Shown here in pieces: positions 51,503-64,000 of a DNA stretch of 64,000 bases. The notes below the pieces were generated by a model. That model did not search any database and was not told the DNA's origin. It saw nothing but the letters and a program-made list of their open reading frames with translations. Source of the DNA: Inia geoffrensis (Eukaryota > Chordata > Mammalia > Artiodactyla > Iniidae). The DNA lies in the NCBI GenBank assembly GCA_036417435.1, contig JAZAQT010000468.1:146251-210250 (forward strand), written 5' to 3'. Position numbers and translations under genes: made by a program. How positions within the stretch are numbered: the first letter of the stretch is position 1; each line of letters starts with the position of its first letter.

Positions 51503-53238
51503 TTGGCCAAAAAGGGCGTATGCGTTTTTTCCTTAATATATTCAGGAAAAAACGCATACGCCCTTTTTGGCCAACCAAGCAAGCCTGCAATGGAAATCCG
51601 CACTACAAGGAAGTCTCACTTCCCTCCGGTCAAAAGGGCCGTCCGAAAAAAGTGTAAAATCCAGAGAGGCAGGACAGGCCATGGAGAACCAGCAGCCTTG
51701 TTATGCTTATAGGTGGGATGTAAATTGCCAACAGCCACTCTGGAGAAGTGAATGGTGTTTCCTGGAACAAAGAAAAAACCAAGCTAGAGAGCCTAGGGCA
51801 CTTCCACTTATGGTGCTATAGATGCGGAAAATTTAAATGAAAAAGACACAGCCACACCAAAGTTTGGGGCTGCTCTGTGTACGGGAGCCTTGACTATGGT
51901 ACAACTTTAATAGCCCAGAAAGAAAAAAATGGATATAGAAGTTGTGGTACATCCCTACAATGGAATATCACTCAACAATGAAATCAATGGCAATGGACCA
52001 GCAGCAGCATAATGAGTGGGTTTAGTTACGATGATTCTAAGTGAAATAAGTCACACAGAAAAAGAAACATCATAAGATATCACTAATACCGGGAATGTAA
52101 ACACGGCAACGTGTGAACTGCATTACAAAACACAAGAGAGTCTCACATTTACAAAAGAAACTTATGCTTGCTTAAGGGGAAAGGAGAGTGGGGAGGCTGC
52201 ATAAAACCAGAGGTTGACATTAGGACAGATACCATTCCATAAGCCAAATATATATTAGAAAAGAGCTACTCCTTGCTCAACCAAATGGACTCAACACCCC
52301 GTATTCAAAACCTAGGAATATACCTGACTATGAAGAAAATTAAAACCCATACATTTATAGGTCTCCATAAGAAAATCATTTGTGTACAGCAATATACACA
52401 CAGCAGTGTAAATAAGCTAAATCCCCTTATAAAAATAAATTTGAAAAAGAAAACACAAGGACTGTCAAATAGAGAGATATTCTTAAAAAAGTCCTTGAGG
52501 GCTTGTGAGGAATCTGGGATTTACCACCTCTACATCCACAGCTGTTGGAGAGCTAAGGCTGGACACTTGGGGCTGATACTATTGGTGAGGGAATGCAGAC
52601 CCTTTGAGGTAATGGTGCATGGTTCCCATTCCACGGGTCTCAAATCTCCACGTTGAAGGGATTTATCCTTCAGCTAAAATATGCATGGAAAACCCAGAAT
52701 ATGGTCCACGAAGTGATCAGGCAAAATTTCTAAAACTCATCGCCATTTTAGACCCCTGGTACTCGAGTTCGCCGTTCCAGATGCAATATTAACATTCTCC
52801 CCACTTGGAGAGTCAGTGCCTTTGACCTCTGGTTTGGCACAGTTTGCAATTTCTGTGGAAGATGAACAGGAATAAGGAGAACGAATGAGCAGCTAACTTG
52901 ATGTGTTTGGACGGGCACATTGAACTCTGATTTCCCTACAGGAAGAAGAATTCATCAAAGGCTCAGCGTGCCATGCCGGAACGAGATTAGGGCCTGGAGC
53001 AATTCTTCGGGTTTGTGGTCAGCTCACAAGAAAGCGAGTTGAGAAAAGGAGATTTTTGGCACTGTAACTCACAATCCTGCAGAGTTCCAAATGACCCCTA
53101 TCGTCCAAAAATTTATTGAAGGAAGGCTGTGAAGAGGACTTGAACGCGACACAGAATTGCAGAAAACAGATATCAGGGGATAGATAAGAATTGCTCTGAA
53201 AGCGCAGGAAAAGAGGCAGCAGTTTGACAGTGATGCAC
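51503..53238 (+). repeat. Satellite unit D8 (1736 bp)
   Basis: Adjacent near copy of D7. Shares CCCTCCGGTCAAAAGGG, GAACCAGCAGCC, GCTTATAGGTGGGATG, AGAAGTGAATGG and GAGTGGGTTTAG. Its palindrome has one mismatch (TTCCTTAATATATTCAGG). Confidence 0.92.
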
Positions 53239-54974
53239 TTGGCCAAAAAGGGCGTATGCGTTTTTTCCTGAATATATTCAGGAAAAAACGCATACGCCCT
53301 TTTTGGCCAACCAAGCAAGCCTGCAATGGAAATCCGCACTACAAGGCAGTCTCACTTCCCACCGATCCAAAGAGCCGTCCGAAAAAACTGTAAAATCCAG
53401 AGAGGCAGGACAGGCCATGGAGAACCGGCAGCCTTGTTATACTGATGGGCGGGATGTATATTGCCAACAGCAACTCTGGAGAAGTGGATGGTGTTTCCTG
53501 GAACAAAGAAAAAACCAAGCTAGAGAGCTTAGGGCACTTCCACTTATGGTGCTATAGATTCGGAAAATTTAAATGTAAAAGACACAGCCACACCAAAGTT
53601 TGGGGCTGCTCTGTGTACGGGAGCCTTGACTATGGTACAACTTTAATAGCCCAGAAAGAGAAAAATGGATATAGAAGTTGTGGTACATCCCTACAATGGA
53701 ATATCACTCAAAAATGTAATCAATGGCAACAGACCAGTAGCAGCATAATGAGTGGATTTAGTTACGATGATTCTAAGTGAAATAAGTCACACAGAAAAAG
53801 AAACATCATAAGATATCACTAATACCGGGAATGTAAACACGGCTACGTGTGAACTGCATTACAAAACACAAGAGAGTCTCACATTTACAAAAGAAACTTA
53901 TGCTTGCTTAAGGGGAAAGGAGAGTGGGGAGGCTGCATAAAACCAGAGGTTGACATTAGGACAGATACCATTCCATATGCCAAATATATATTATACAAGA
54001 GCTACTCCTTGCTCAACCAAATGGACTCAACACCCCGTATTCAAAACCTAGGAATATACCTGACTATTAAGAAAATTAAAACCCATACATTTATAGGTCT
54101 CCATAAGAAAATCATTTGTGTACAGCAGCATACACACAGCAGTGTAAATAAGCTAAATTCCCTTATAAAAATAAATTTGAAAAAGAAAACACAAGGACTG
54201 TCAAATAGAGAGAAATTCTTAAATAAGTCCTTCTGGGCTTGTGAGGAATCTAGGATTTACCACCTCTACATGCACAGCTTTGGGAGAGATAAGGCTGGAC
54301 ACTTGGGGCTGATACTATTGGTGAGGGAATGCAGACCCTTTGAGGTAATGGTGCATGGTTCCCATTCCACGGGTCCCAAATCTCCACGTTGAAGGGATTT
54401 ATCCTTCAGCTAAAATATGCATGGAAAACCCAGAGTATGGTCCACGAAGTGATCAGGCAAAATTTCTAAATCTCATCGCCATTTTAGCCCCCTGGTACTC
54501 GAGTACGCCGTTCCAGATGCAATATTAACATTCTCCCCACTTGGAGAGTCAGTGCCTTTGACCTCTGGTTTGGCACAGTTTGCAATTTCTGTGGAAGATG
54601 AACAGGAATAAGGAGGACGAATGAGCAGCTAACTTCATGTGTTTTGACGGGCACACTGAACTCTGATTTCCCTACAGGAAGAAGAATTCATCAAAGGCTC
54701 AGCGTGCCATGCCGGAACGAGATTAGGGCCTGAAGCAATTCTTCGGGTTTGCGGTCTGCTCACAAGAAAGCGAGTTGAGAAAAGGAGATTTTTGGCACTG
54801 TAACTCACAATCCTGCAGAGTTCCAAATGACCCCTATCATCCAAAAATTTATTGAAGGAAGGCTGTGAAGAGGACTTGAACGCGACGCAGAATTGCAGAA
54901 AACAGATATCAGGTGGTAGATAAGAATTGCTCTGAAAGCGTAGGAAAAGAGGCAGCAGTTTGACAGTGATGCAC
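53239..54974 (+). repeat. Satellite unit D9 (1736 bp)
   Basis: Perfect palindrome. Marked by CGAAAAAACTGTAAAATCC, TTATACTGATGGGCGG and, near the end, CTTCATGTGTTTTGACGGGC and CTCGAGTACGCC, all shared with the next unit. Confidence 0.92.
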
Positions 54975-56709
54975 TTGGCCAAAAAGGGCGTATGCGTTTT
55001 TTCCTGAATATATTCAGGAAAAAACGCATACGCCCTTTTTGGCCAACCAAGCAAGTCTGCAACGGAAATCCGCACTACAAGGCAGTCTCACTTCCCACCG
55101 ATCCAAAGGGCCGACCGAAAAAACTGTAAAATCCAGAGAGGCAGGACAGGCCATGGAGAACCGGCAGCCTTGTTATACTGATGGGCGGGATGTAAATTGC
55201 CAACAGCAACTCTGGAGAAGTGGATGGTGTTTCCTGGAACAAAGAAAAAAACAAGCTAGAGAGCTTAGGGCACTTCCACTTATGGTGCTATAGATTCGGA
55301 AAATTTAAATAAAAAAGACACAGCCACACCAAAGTTTGGGGCTGCTCTGTGTACGGGAGCCTTTACTATGGTACAACTTTAATAGCCCAGAAAGAGAAAA
55401 ATGGATATAGAAGTTGTGGTACATCCCTACAATGGAATATCACTCAACAATGAAATCAATGGCAACAGACCAGTAGCAGCATAATGAGTGGATTTAGTTA
55501 CGATGATTCTAAGTGAAATAAGTCACACAGAAAAAGAAACATCATAAGATATCACTAATACCGGGAATGTAAACACGGCTACGTGTGAACTGCATTACAA
55601 AACACAAGAGAGTCTCACATTTACAAAAGAAACTTATGCTTGCTTAAGGGGAAAGGAGAGTGGGGAGGCTGCATAAAACCAGAGGTTGACATTAGGACAG
55701 ATACCATTCCATAAGCCAAATATATATTATACAAGAGCTACTCCTTGCTCAACCAAATGGACTCAACACCCCGTATTGAAAACCTAGGAATATACCTGAC
55801 TATGAAGAAAATTAAAACCCATACATTTATAGGTCTCCATAAGAAAATCATTTGTGTACAGCAGCATACACACAGCAGTGTAAATAAGCTAAATTCCCTT
55901 AAAAAAATAAATTTGAAAAAGAAAACACAAAGACTGTCAAATAGAGAGAAATTCTTAAATAAGTCCTTCAGGGCTTGTGAGGAATCTTGGATTTACCACC
56001 TCTACATCCACAGCTTTGGGAGAGATAAGGCTGGACACTTGGGGCTGATACTATTGGTGAGGGAATGCAGACCCTTTGAGGTAATGGTGCATGGTTCCCA
56101 TTCCACGGTCCCAAATCTCCACGTTGAAGGGATTTATCCTTCAGCTAAAATATGCATGGAAAACCCAGAATATGGTCCACGAAGTGATCAGGCAAATTTT
56201 CTAAATCTCATCGCCATTTTAGCCCCCTGGTACTCGAGTACGCCGTTCCAGATGCAATATTAACATTCTCCCCACTTGGAGAGTCAGTGCCTTTGACCTC
56301 TGGTTTGGCACAGTTTGCAATTTCTGTGGAAGATGAACAGGAATAAGGAGGACGAATGAGCAGCTAACTTCATGTGTTTTGACGGGCACACTGAACTCTG
56401 ATTTCCCTACAGGAAGAAGAATTCATCAAAGGCTCAGCGTGCCATGCCGGAACGAGATTAGGGCCTGAAGCAATTCTTCGGGTTTGCGGTCTGCTCACAA
56501 GAAAGCGAGTTGAGAAAAGGAGATTTTTGGCACTGTAACTCACAATCCTGCAGAGTTCCAAATGACCCCTATCATCCAAAAATTTATTGAAGGAAGGCTG
56601 TGAAGAGGACTTGAACGCGACGCAGAATTGCAGAAAACAGATATCAGGGGATAGATAAGAATTGCTCTGAAAGCGTAGGAAAAGAGGCAGCAGTTTGACA
56701 GTGATGCAC
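54975..56709 (+). repeat. Satellite unit D10 (1735 bp)
   Basis: Adjacent near copy of D9. A lost G in TTCCACGGTCCC (near 56105) gives the 1735-bp length and lengthens the incidental plus-strand frame to 172 codons. Confidence 0.92.
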
Positions 56710-58445
56710 TTGGCCAAAAATGGCGTATGCATTTTTTCCTGAATATATTCAGGAAAAAACGCATACGCCCTTTTTGGCCAACCAAGCAAGTCTGCAACGG
56801 AAATCCGCACTACAAGGCAGTCTCACTTCCCACCGATCCAAAGGGCCGACCGAAAAAACTGTAAAATCCAGAGAGGCAGGACAGGCCATGGAGAACCGGC
56901 AGCCTTGTTATACTGATGGGCGGGATGTAAATTGCCAACAGCCACTCTGGAGAAGTGGATGGTGTTTCCTGGAACAAAGAAAAAACCAAGCTAGAGAGCC
57001 TAGGGCACTTCCACTTATGGTGCTATAGATTCGGAAAATTTAAATGAAAAAGACACAGCCACACCAAAGTTTGGGGCTGCTCTGTGTACGGGAGCCTTGA
57101 ATACGGTACAACTTTAATAGCCCAGAAAGAGAAAAATGGATATAGAAGTTGTGGTACATCCCTACAATGGAATATCACTCAACAATGAAATCAATGGCAA
57201 CAGACCAATGGCAGCATAATGAGTGGATTTAGTTACGATGATTCTAAGTGAAATAAGTCACACAGAAAAAGAAACATCATAAGATATCACTAATACCGGG
57301 AATGTAAACACGGCTACGTGTGAACTGCATTACAAAACACAAGAGAGTCTCACATTTACAAAAGAAACTTATGCTTGCTTAAGGGGAAAGGAGAGTGGGG
57401 AGGCTGCATAAAACCAGAGGTTGACATTAGGACAGATACCATTCCATAAGCCAAATATATATTATAAAAGAGCTACTCCTTGCTCAACCAAATGGACTCA
57501 ACAACCCGTATTCAAAACCTAGGAATATACCTGACTATGAAGAAAATTAAAACCCATACATTTATAGGTCTCCATAAGAAAATCATTTGTGTACAGCAGC
57601 ATACACACAGCAGTGTCAATAAGCTAAATTCCCTTATAAAAATAAATTTGAAAAAGAAAACACAAGGACTGTCAAATAGAGAGAAATTCTTAAATAAGTC
57701 CTTCAGGGCTTGTGAGGAATCTTGGATTTACCACCTCTGCATCCACAGCTTTGGGAGAGATAAGGCTGGACACTTGGGGCTGATACTATTGGTGAGGGAA
57801 TGCAGACCCTTTGAGGTAATGGTGCATGGTTCCCATTCCACGGGTCCCAAATCTCCACGTTTAAGGGATTTATCCTTCATCTAAAATATGCATGGAAAAC
57901 CCAGAATATGGTCCACGAAATGATCAGGCAAAATTTCTAAAACTCATCTCCATTTTAGCCCCCTGGTACCCGAGTTCGCCATTCCAGATGCAATATTAAC
58001 ATTCTCCCCACTTGGAGAGTCAGTGACTTTGACCTCTTGTTTGGCACAGTTTGCAATTTCTGTGGAAGATGAACAGGAATAAGGAGAACTAATGAGCAGC
58101 TAACTTGATGTGTTTGGACGGGCACATTGAACTCTGGTTTCCCTACAGGAAGAAGAATTCATCAAAGGCTCAGCGTGCCATGCCGGAACGACATTAGGGC
58201 CTGAAGCAATTCTTTGGGTTTGCCGTCAGCTCACAAGAAAGCGAGTTGAGAAAAGGTGATTTTCGGCACTGTAACTCACAATCCTGCAGAGTTCCAAATG
58301 ACCCCTATCATCCAAAAATTTATTGAAGGAAGGCTGTGAAGAGGACTTGAACGCGATGCAGAATTGCAGAAAACAGATATCAGGGGGTAGATAAGAATTG
58401 CTGTGAAAGCGTAGGAAAAGAGGCCGCAGTTCGACAGTGATGCAC
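56710..58445 (+). repeat. Satellite unit D11 (1736 bp)
   Basis: The palindrome has two mismatches (CCAAAAATGGCGTATGCATT in the left arm). Starts like D9/D10 (CCGACCGAAAAAACTG) and ends with private changes such as GGTACCCGAG and GTCAGTGACTTTG. Confidence 0.92.
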
Positions 58446-60181
58446 TTGACCAAAAAGGGTGTATGCGTTTTTTCCTGAATATATTCAGGAAAAAACGCAT
58501 ACGCCCTTTTTGGCCAACCAAGCAAGCCTGCAATGGAAATCCGCACTACAAGGCAGTCTCACTTCCCACCGATACAAAGGGCCGTCTGAAAAAAGTGTAA
58601 AATCTAGAGAGGCAGGACCAGCCATGGAGAACCGGCAGCCTTGTTACGCTGATGGGCGGGACGTAAATTGCCAACAGCCACTCTGGAGAAGTGGATGGTG
58701 TTTCCTGGAACAAAGAAAAAAACAAGCTAGAGAGCCTAGGGCACTTCCACTTATGGTGCTATAGATTCGGAAAATTTAAATGACAAAGACACAGCCACAC
58801 CAAAGTTTGGGGCTGCTCTGTGTACGGGAGCCTTGACTATGGTACAACTTTACTAGCCCAGAAAGAGAAAAATGGATATAGAAGTTGTGGTACATCCCTA
58901 CAATGGAATATCACTCAACAATGAAATCAATGGCAACAGACCAGTAGCAGCATAATGAGTGGATTTAGTTACGATGATTCTAAGTGAAATAAGTCACACA
59001 GAAAAAGAAACATCATAAGATATCACTAATACCGGGAATGTAAACACGGCTACGTGTGAACTGCATTACAAAACACAAGAGAGTCTCACATTTACAAAAG
59101 AAACTTATGCTTGCTTAAGGGGAAAGGAGAGTGGGGGGGCTGCATAAAACCAGAGGTTGACATTAGGACAGATACCATTCCATAAGCCAAATATATATTA
59201 AACAAGACCTACTCCTTGCTCAACAAAATGGACTCAACACCCCGTATTCAAAACCTAGGAATATACCTGACTATGAAGAAAATTAAAGCCCATACATTTA
59301 TAGGTCTCCATAAGAAAATAATTTGTGTACAGCAGCATTCACACAGCACTGTAAATAAGCTAAATCCCCTTATAAAAATAAATTTGAAAAAGAAAACACA
59401 AGGACTGTCAAATAGAGAGAAATTCTTAAATAAGTCCTTCTGGGCTTGTGAGGAATCTTGGATTTACCACCTCTACATCAACAGCTGGGGGAGAGATAAG
59501 GCTGGACACTTGGGGCTGATACTATTGGTGAGGGAATGCAGACCCTTTGAGGTAATGGTGCATGGTTCCCATTCCACGGGTCCCAAATCTCCATGTTGAA
59601 GGGATTTATCCTTCAGCTAAAATATGCATGTAAAACCCAGAATGTGGTCCACGAAGTGATCAGGCAAAATTTCTAAAACTCATCGCCATTTTAGCCCCCT
59701 CATACTCGAGTTCGCCGTTCCAGATGCAATATTAACATTCTCCCCACTTGGAGAGTCAGTGCCTTTGACCTCTTGTTTGGCACAGTTTGCAATTTCTGTG
59801 GAAGATGAACAGGAATAAGGAGAATGAATGAGCAGCTAACTTGATGTGTTTGGACGGGCACATTGAACTCTGGTTTCCCTACAGGAAGAAGAATTAATCA
59901 AAGGCTCAGCGTGCCATGCCGGAACGAGATTAGGGCCTGAAGCAATTCTTCGGGTTTGCGGTCAGCTCACAAGAAAGCGAGTTGAGAAAAGGAGATTTTT
60001 GGCACTGTAACTCACAATCCTGCAGAGTTCCAAATGACCCCTATCATCCAAAAATTTATTGAAGGAAGGCTGTGAAGAGGACTTGAACGCGACGCAGAAT
60101 TGCAGAAAACAGATATCAGGGGGTAGATAAGAATTGCTCTGAAAGCGTAGGAAAAGAGGCAGCAGTTCGACAGTGATGCAC
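58446..60181 (+). repeat. Satellite unit D12 (1736 bp)
   Basis: The palindrome's left arm has TTGACCAAAAAGGGTGTATG, two mismatches. Private changes include GATACAAAGGGCC, GGACGTAAATTGCC and AATTAAAGCCC. Confidence 0.92.
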
Positions 60182-61913
60182 TTGGCCAAAAAGGGCGTAT
60201 GCGTTTTTTCCTGAATATATTCAGGAAAAAACGCCTACGCCCTTTTTGGCCAACCAAGCAAGCCTGCAATGGAAATCCGCACTACAAGGAAGTCTCACTT
60301 CCCTCCGGTCAAAAGGGCCGTCCGAAAAAAGTGTAAAATCCAGAGAGGCAGGACAGGCCATGGAGAACCGGCAGCCTTGTTATGCTTATGGGTGGGATGT
60401 AAATTGCAAACAGCCACTCTGGAGAAGTGGATGGTGTTTCCTGGAACAAAGAAAAAACCAAGCTAGAGAGCCAAGGGCACTTCCACTTATGGTGCTATAG
60501 ATTCGGAAATTTTAAATGAAAAAGACACAGCCAAACCAAAGTTTGGGGCTGCTCTGTGTACGGGAGCCTTGACTATGGTACAACTTTAATAGCCCAGAAA
60601 GAGAAAAATGGATATAGAAGATGTGGTACATCCCTACAATGGAATATCACTCAACAATGAAATCAATGGCAACAGACCAGTAGCAGCGTAATGAGTGGAT
60701 TTAGTTACGATGATTCTAAGTGAAATAAGTCACACAGAAAAAGAAACATCATAAGATATCACTAATACCGGGAATGTAAACACGGCTACGTGTGAACTGC
60801 ATTAAAAAACACAACAGAGTCTAACATTTACAAAAGAAACTTATGCTTGCTTAAGGGGAAAGGAGAGTGGGGAGGCTGCATAAAACCAGAGGTTGACATT
60901 AGGACAGATACCATTCCATAAGCCAAATATATATTAGACAAGACCTACTCCTCGCTCAACCAAATGGACTCAACACCCCGTATTCAAAACCTAGGAATAT
61001 ACCTATGAAGAAAATTAAAACCCATACTTTTATAGGTCTCCATAAGAAAATCATTTCTTTACAGCAGCATACACACAGCACTGTAAATAAGCTAAATCCC
61101 CTTATAAAAATAAATTTGAAAAAGAAAACACAAGGACTGTCTAATAGAGAGAAATTCTTAAATAAGTCCTTGAGGGCTTGTGAGGAATCTTGGATTTACC
61201 ACCTCTACATCCACAGCTGTGGGAGAGATAAGGCTGGACACTTGGGGCTGATACTATTGGTGAGGGAATGCAGACCCTTTGAGGTAATGGTGCATGGTTC
61301 CCATTCCACGGGTCCCAAATCTCCACATGTAAGGGATTTATCCTTCAGCTAAAATATGCATGGAAAACCCAGAAAATGTTCCACGAAGTGATCAGGCACA
61401 ATTTCTAAAACTCATCGCCATTTTAGCCCCCTTGTACTCGAGTTAGCCGTTCCAGATGCAATATTAACATTCTCCCCACTTGGAGAGTCAGTGCCTTTGA
61501 CCTCTTGTTTGGCACAGTTTGCAATATCTGTGGAAGATGAACAGGAATAAGGAGAACGAATGAGCAGCTAACTTGATGTGTTTGGATGGGCACATTGAAC
61601 ACTGATTTCCCTACAGGAAGAAGAATTCATCAAAGGCTAGGCGTTCCATGCCGGAACGATATTAGGGCCTGAAGCAATTCTTCGGGATTGCGGTCAGCTC
61701 ACAAGAAAGCGAGTTGAGAAAAGGAGATTTTTGGCACTGTAACTCACAATCCTGCAGTGTTCCAAATGACCCCTATCATCCAAAAATTTATTGAAGGAAG
61801 GCTGTGAAGAGGACTTGAACGCGACGCAGAATTGCAGAAAACAGATATCAGGGGGTAGATAAGAATTGCTCTGAAAGCGTAGGAAAAGAGGCAGCAGTTC
61901 GACAGTGATGCAC
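60182..61913 (+). repeat. Satellite unit D13 with 4-bp deletion (1732 bp)
   Basis: Shares with D6 the deletion near 61003, CTGTCTAATAGAG, and ATTTCTTTACAGC against ATTTCTGTACAGC. Its start carries the CCCTCCGGTCAAAAGGG form. The palindrome has one mismatch (AACGCCTACGCC). Confidence 0.93.
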
Positions 61914-63648
61914 TTGGCCAAAAAGGGCGTATGCGTTTTTTCCTGAATATATTCAGGAAAAAACGCATACGCCCTTTTTGGCCAACCAAGCAAGCCTGCA
62001 ATGGAAATCCGCACTACAAGGCAGTCTCACTTCCCACCGATCCAAAGGGCTGTCCGAAAAAAGTGTAAAATCCAGAGAGGCAGGATAGGCCATGGAGAAC
62101 TGGTAGCCTTGTTATGCTGATGGGCGGGATGTAAATTGCCAACAGCCACTCTGGAGAAGTGGATGGTGTTTCCTGGAACAAAGAAAAAGCCAAGCTAGAG
62201 AGCCTAGGGCACTTCCACTTATGGTGCTATAGATTCGGAAAATTTAAATGAAAAAGACACAGCCACACCAAAGTTTGGGGCTGCTCTGTGTACGGGAGCC
62301 TTGACTATGGTACAACTTTAATAGCCCAGAAAGAGAAAAATGGATATAGAAGTTGTGGTACATCCCTACAATGGAATATCACTCAACAATGAAATCAATG
62401 GCAACAGACCATTAGCAGCATAATGAGCGGATTTAGTTACGATGATTCTAAGTGAAATAAGTCACACAGAAAAAGAAACATCATAAGATATCACTAATAC
62501 CGGAAATGTAAACACGGCTACGTGTGAACTGCATTACAAAACACAAGAGAGTCTCACATTTACAAAAGAAACTTATGCTTGCTTAAGGGGAAAGGAGAGT
62601 GGGGAGGCTGCATAAAACCAGAGGTTGACATGAGGACAGATACCATTCCATAAGCCAAATATATATTAGACAAGACCTACTCCTTGCTCAACCAAATGGA
62701 CTCTACACCCCGTATTCAAAACCTAGGAATATACCTGACTATGAAGAAAATTAAAACCCATACTTTTATAGGTCTCCATAAGAAAATCATTTGTGTACAG
62801 CAGCATACACACAGCCCTGTAAATAAGCTAAATCCCTTATAAAAATAAATTTGAAAAAGAAAACACAAGGACTGTCAAATAGAGAAAAATTCTTAAATAA
62901 GTCCCTGAGGGCTTGTGAGGAATCTTGGATTTACCACCTCTACATCCACAGCTGGGGGAGAGATAAGGCAGGATACTTGGGGCTGATACTGTTGGTGAGG
63001 GAATGCAGATCCTTTGAGGTAATGGTGCATGGTTCCCATTCCACGGGTCCCAAATCTCCACGTGTAAGGGATTTATCCTTCAGCTAAAATATGCATGGAA
63101 AACCCAGAATATAGTCCACGAAGTGATCAGGCAAAATTTCTAAAACTCATCGCCATTTTAGCCCCCTGATACTCGAGATCGCCGTTCCAGATGCAATATT
63201 AACATTCTCGCCACTTGGAGAGTCAGTGCCTTTGACCTCTTGTTTGGCACAGTTTGTAATTTCTGTGGAAGATGAACAGGAATAAGGAGAACGAATGAGC
63301 AGCTAACTTGATGTGTTTGGATGGGCACATTGAACACTGATTTCCCTACAGGAAGAAGAATTCATCAAAGGCTCAGCATGCCATGCCGGAACGAGATTAG
63401 GGCCTGAAGCAATTCTTCGGGTTTGCGGTCAGCTCACAAGAAAGCGAGTTGACAAAAGGAGATTTTTGGCACTGTAACTCACAATCCTGCAGAGTTCCAA
63501 ATGACCCCTATCATCCAAAAATTTATTGAAGGAAGGCTGTGAAGAGGACTTGAACGCGACGCAGAATTGCAGAAAACAGATATCAGGGGGTAGATAAGAA
63601 TTGCTCTGAAAGCGTAGGAAAAGAGGCAGCAGTTCGACAGTGATGCAC
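61914..63648 (+). repeat. Satellite unit D14 (1735 bp)
   Basis: Perfect palindrome. One C is lost in AAATCCCTTATAAAAAT near 62831, which breaks the incidental plus-strand frame present in the other units. Confidence 0.92.
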
Positions 63649-64000
63649 TTGGCCAAAAAGGGCGTATGCGTTTTTTCCTGAATATATTCAGGAAAAAACG
63701 CATACGCCCTTTTTGGCCAACCAAGCAAGCCTGCAATGGAAATCCGCACTACAAGGAAGTCTCACTTCCCTCCGGTCAAAAGGGCCGTCCGAAAAAAGTG
63801 TAAAATCCAGAGAGGCAGGACAGGCAATGGAGAACCGGCAGCCTTGTTATGCTGATGGGCGGGATGTAAATTGCCAACAGCCACTCTGGAGAAGTGGATG
63901 GTGTTTCCTGGAACAAAGAAAAAACCAAGCTAGAGAGCCTAGGGCACTTCCACTTATGGTGCTATAGATTCGGAAAATTTAAATGAAAAAGACACAGCCA
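63649..64000 (+). repeat. Partial satellite unit at window end
   Basis: Perfect palindrome followed by CCCTCCGGTCAAAAGGG. The array continues past the window's right edge. Confidence 0.95.

Noticed and set aside
1..64000. Bovine, ovine or porcine satellite, or a delphinid satellite
   Set aside because: As I recall, bovine and ovine satellites have other periods (about 1.4 kb and 0.8 kb), and delphinid copies of the common cetacean satellite are shorter. The 1735-1750 bp period with an L1-derived half fits a non-delphinid cetacean better. This is from memory only.

Overview
The window is eukaryotic, non-coding heterochromatin-type DNA. About 59 of the 64 kb is a head-to-tail tandem array of one satellite monomer of roughly 1.73-1.75 kb. 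I count 35 copies of its landmark, a dyad palindrome of about 72 bp. The ~1.74 kb period, the origin of part of the unit from a LINE-1 3' end, and the cetartiodactyl character of the free L1 fragments all point to the common cetacean satellite, so a whale-type genome is most likely. From memory, that satellite is about 1.75 kb in most cetaceans, shorter in delphinids, and has been reported as L1-derived. This identification was not checked by a search.

Layout, with units counted from palindrome to palindrome:
(1) 1-4716: old, diverged units.
(2) 4717-9795: a non-satellite interruption. It holds an L1 3' fragment, an A-rich stretch, an unrecognised GC-rich segment, a decayed class I endogenous retrovirus (pol remnant, doubtful env and LTR pieces) and a second L1 tail.
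(3) 9796-15042: diverged units again. Positions 11120 to about 14210 are a near copy of 1 to about 3090, at a constant offset of 11,119 bp.
(4) 15043-39353: a strongly homogenised block of three subfamilies in the order A, B x5, C, A, B, A, B x4. A is 1735 bp, B 1737 bp and C 1736 bp. Successive B units differ by only a few bases by eye.
(5) 39354-64000: a more varied subfamily, D (1732-1738 bp), with its own local duplications. It runs off the window's right edge.

I see no functional protein gene, tRNA or rRNA. Every open frame in the satellite recurs with the repeat period and is a by-product of the repeat. The most notable result is structural. Subfamily switches and duplication joins fall at or near the palindrome. 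One B-to-A join (30683-30713) can be narrowed to a 31-bp interval spanning the dyad centre. This suggests that the palindrome is a preferred breakage or template-switch site during array turnover.
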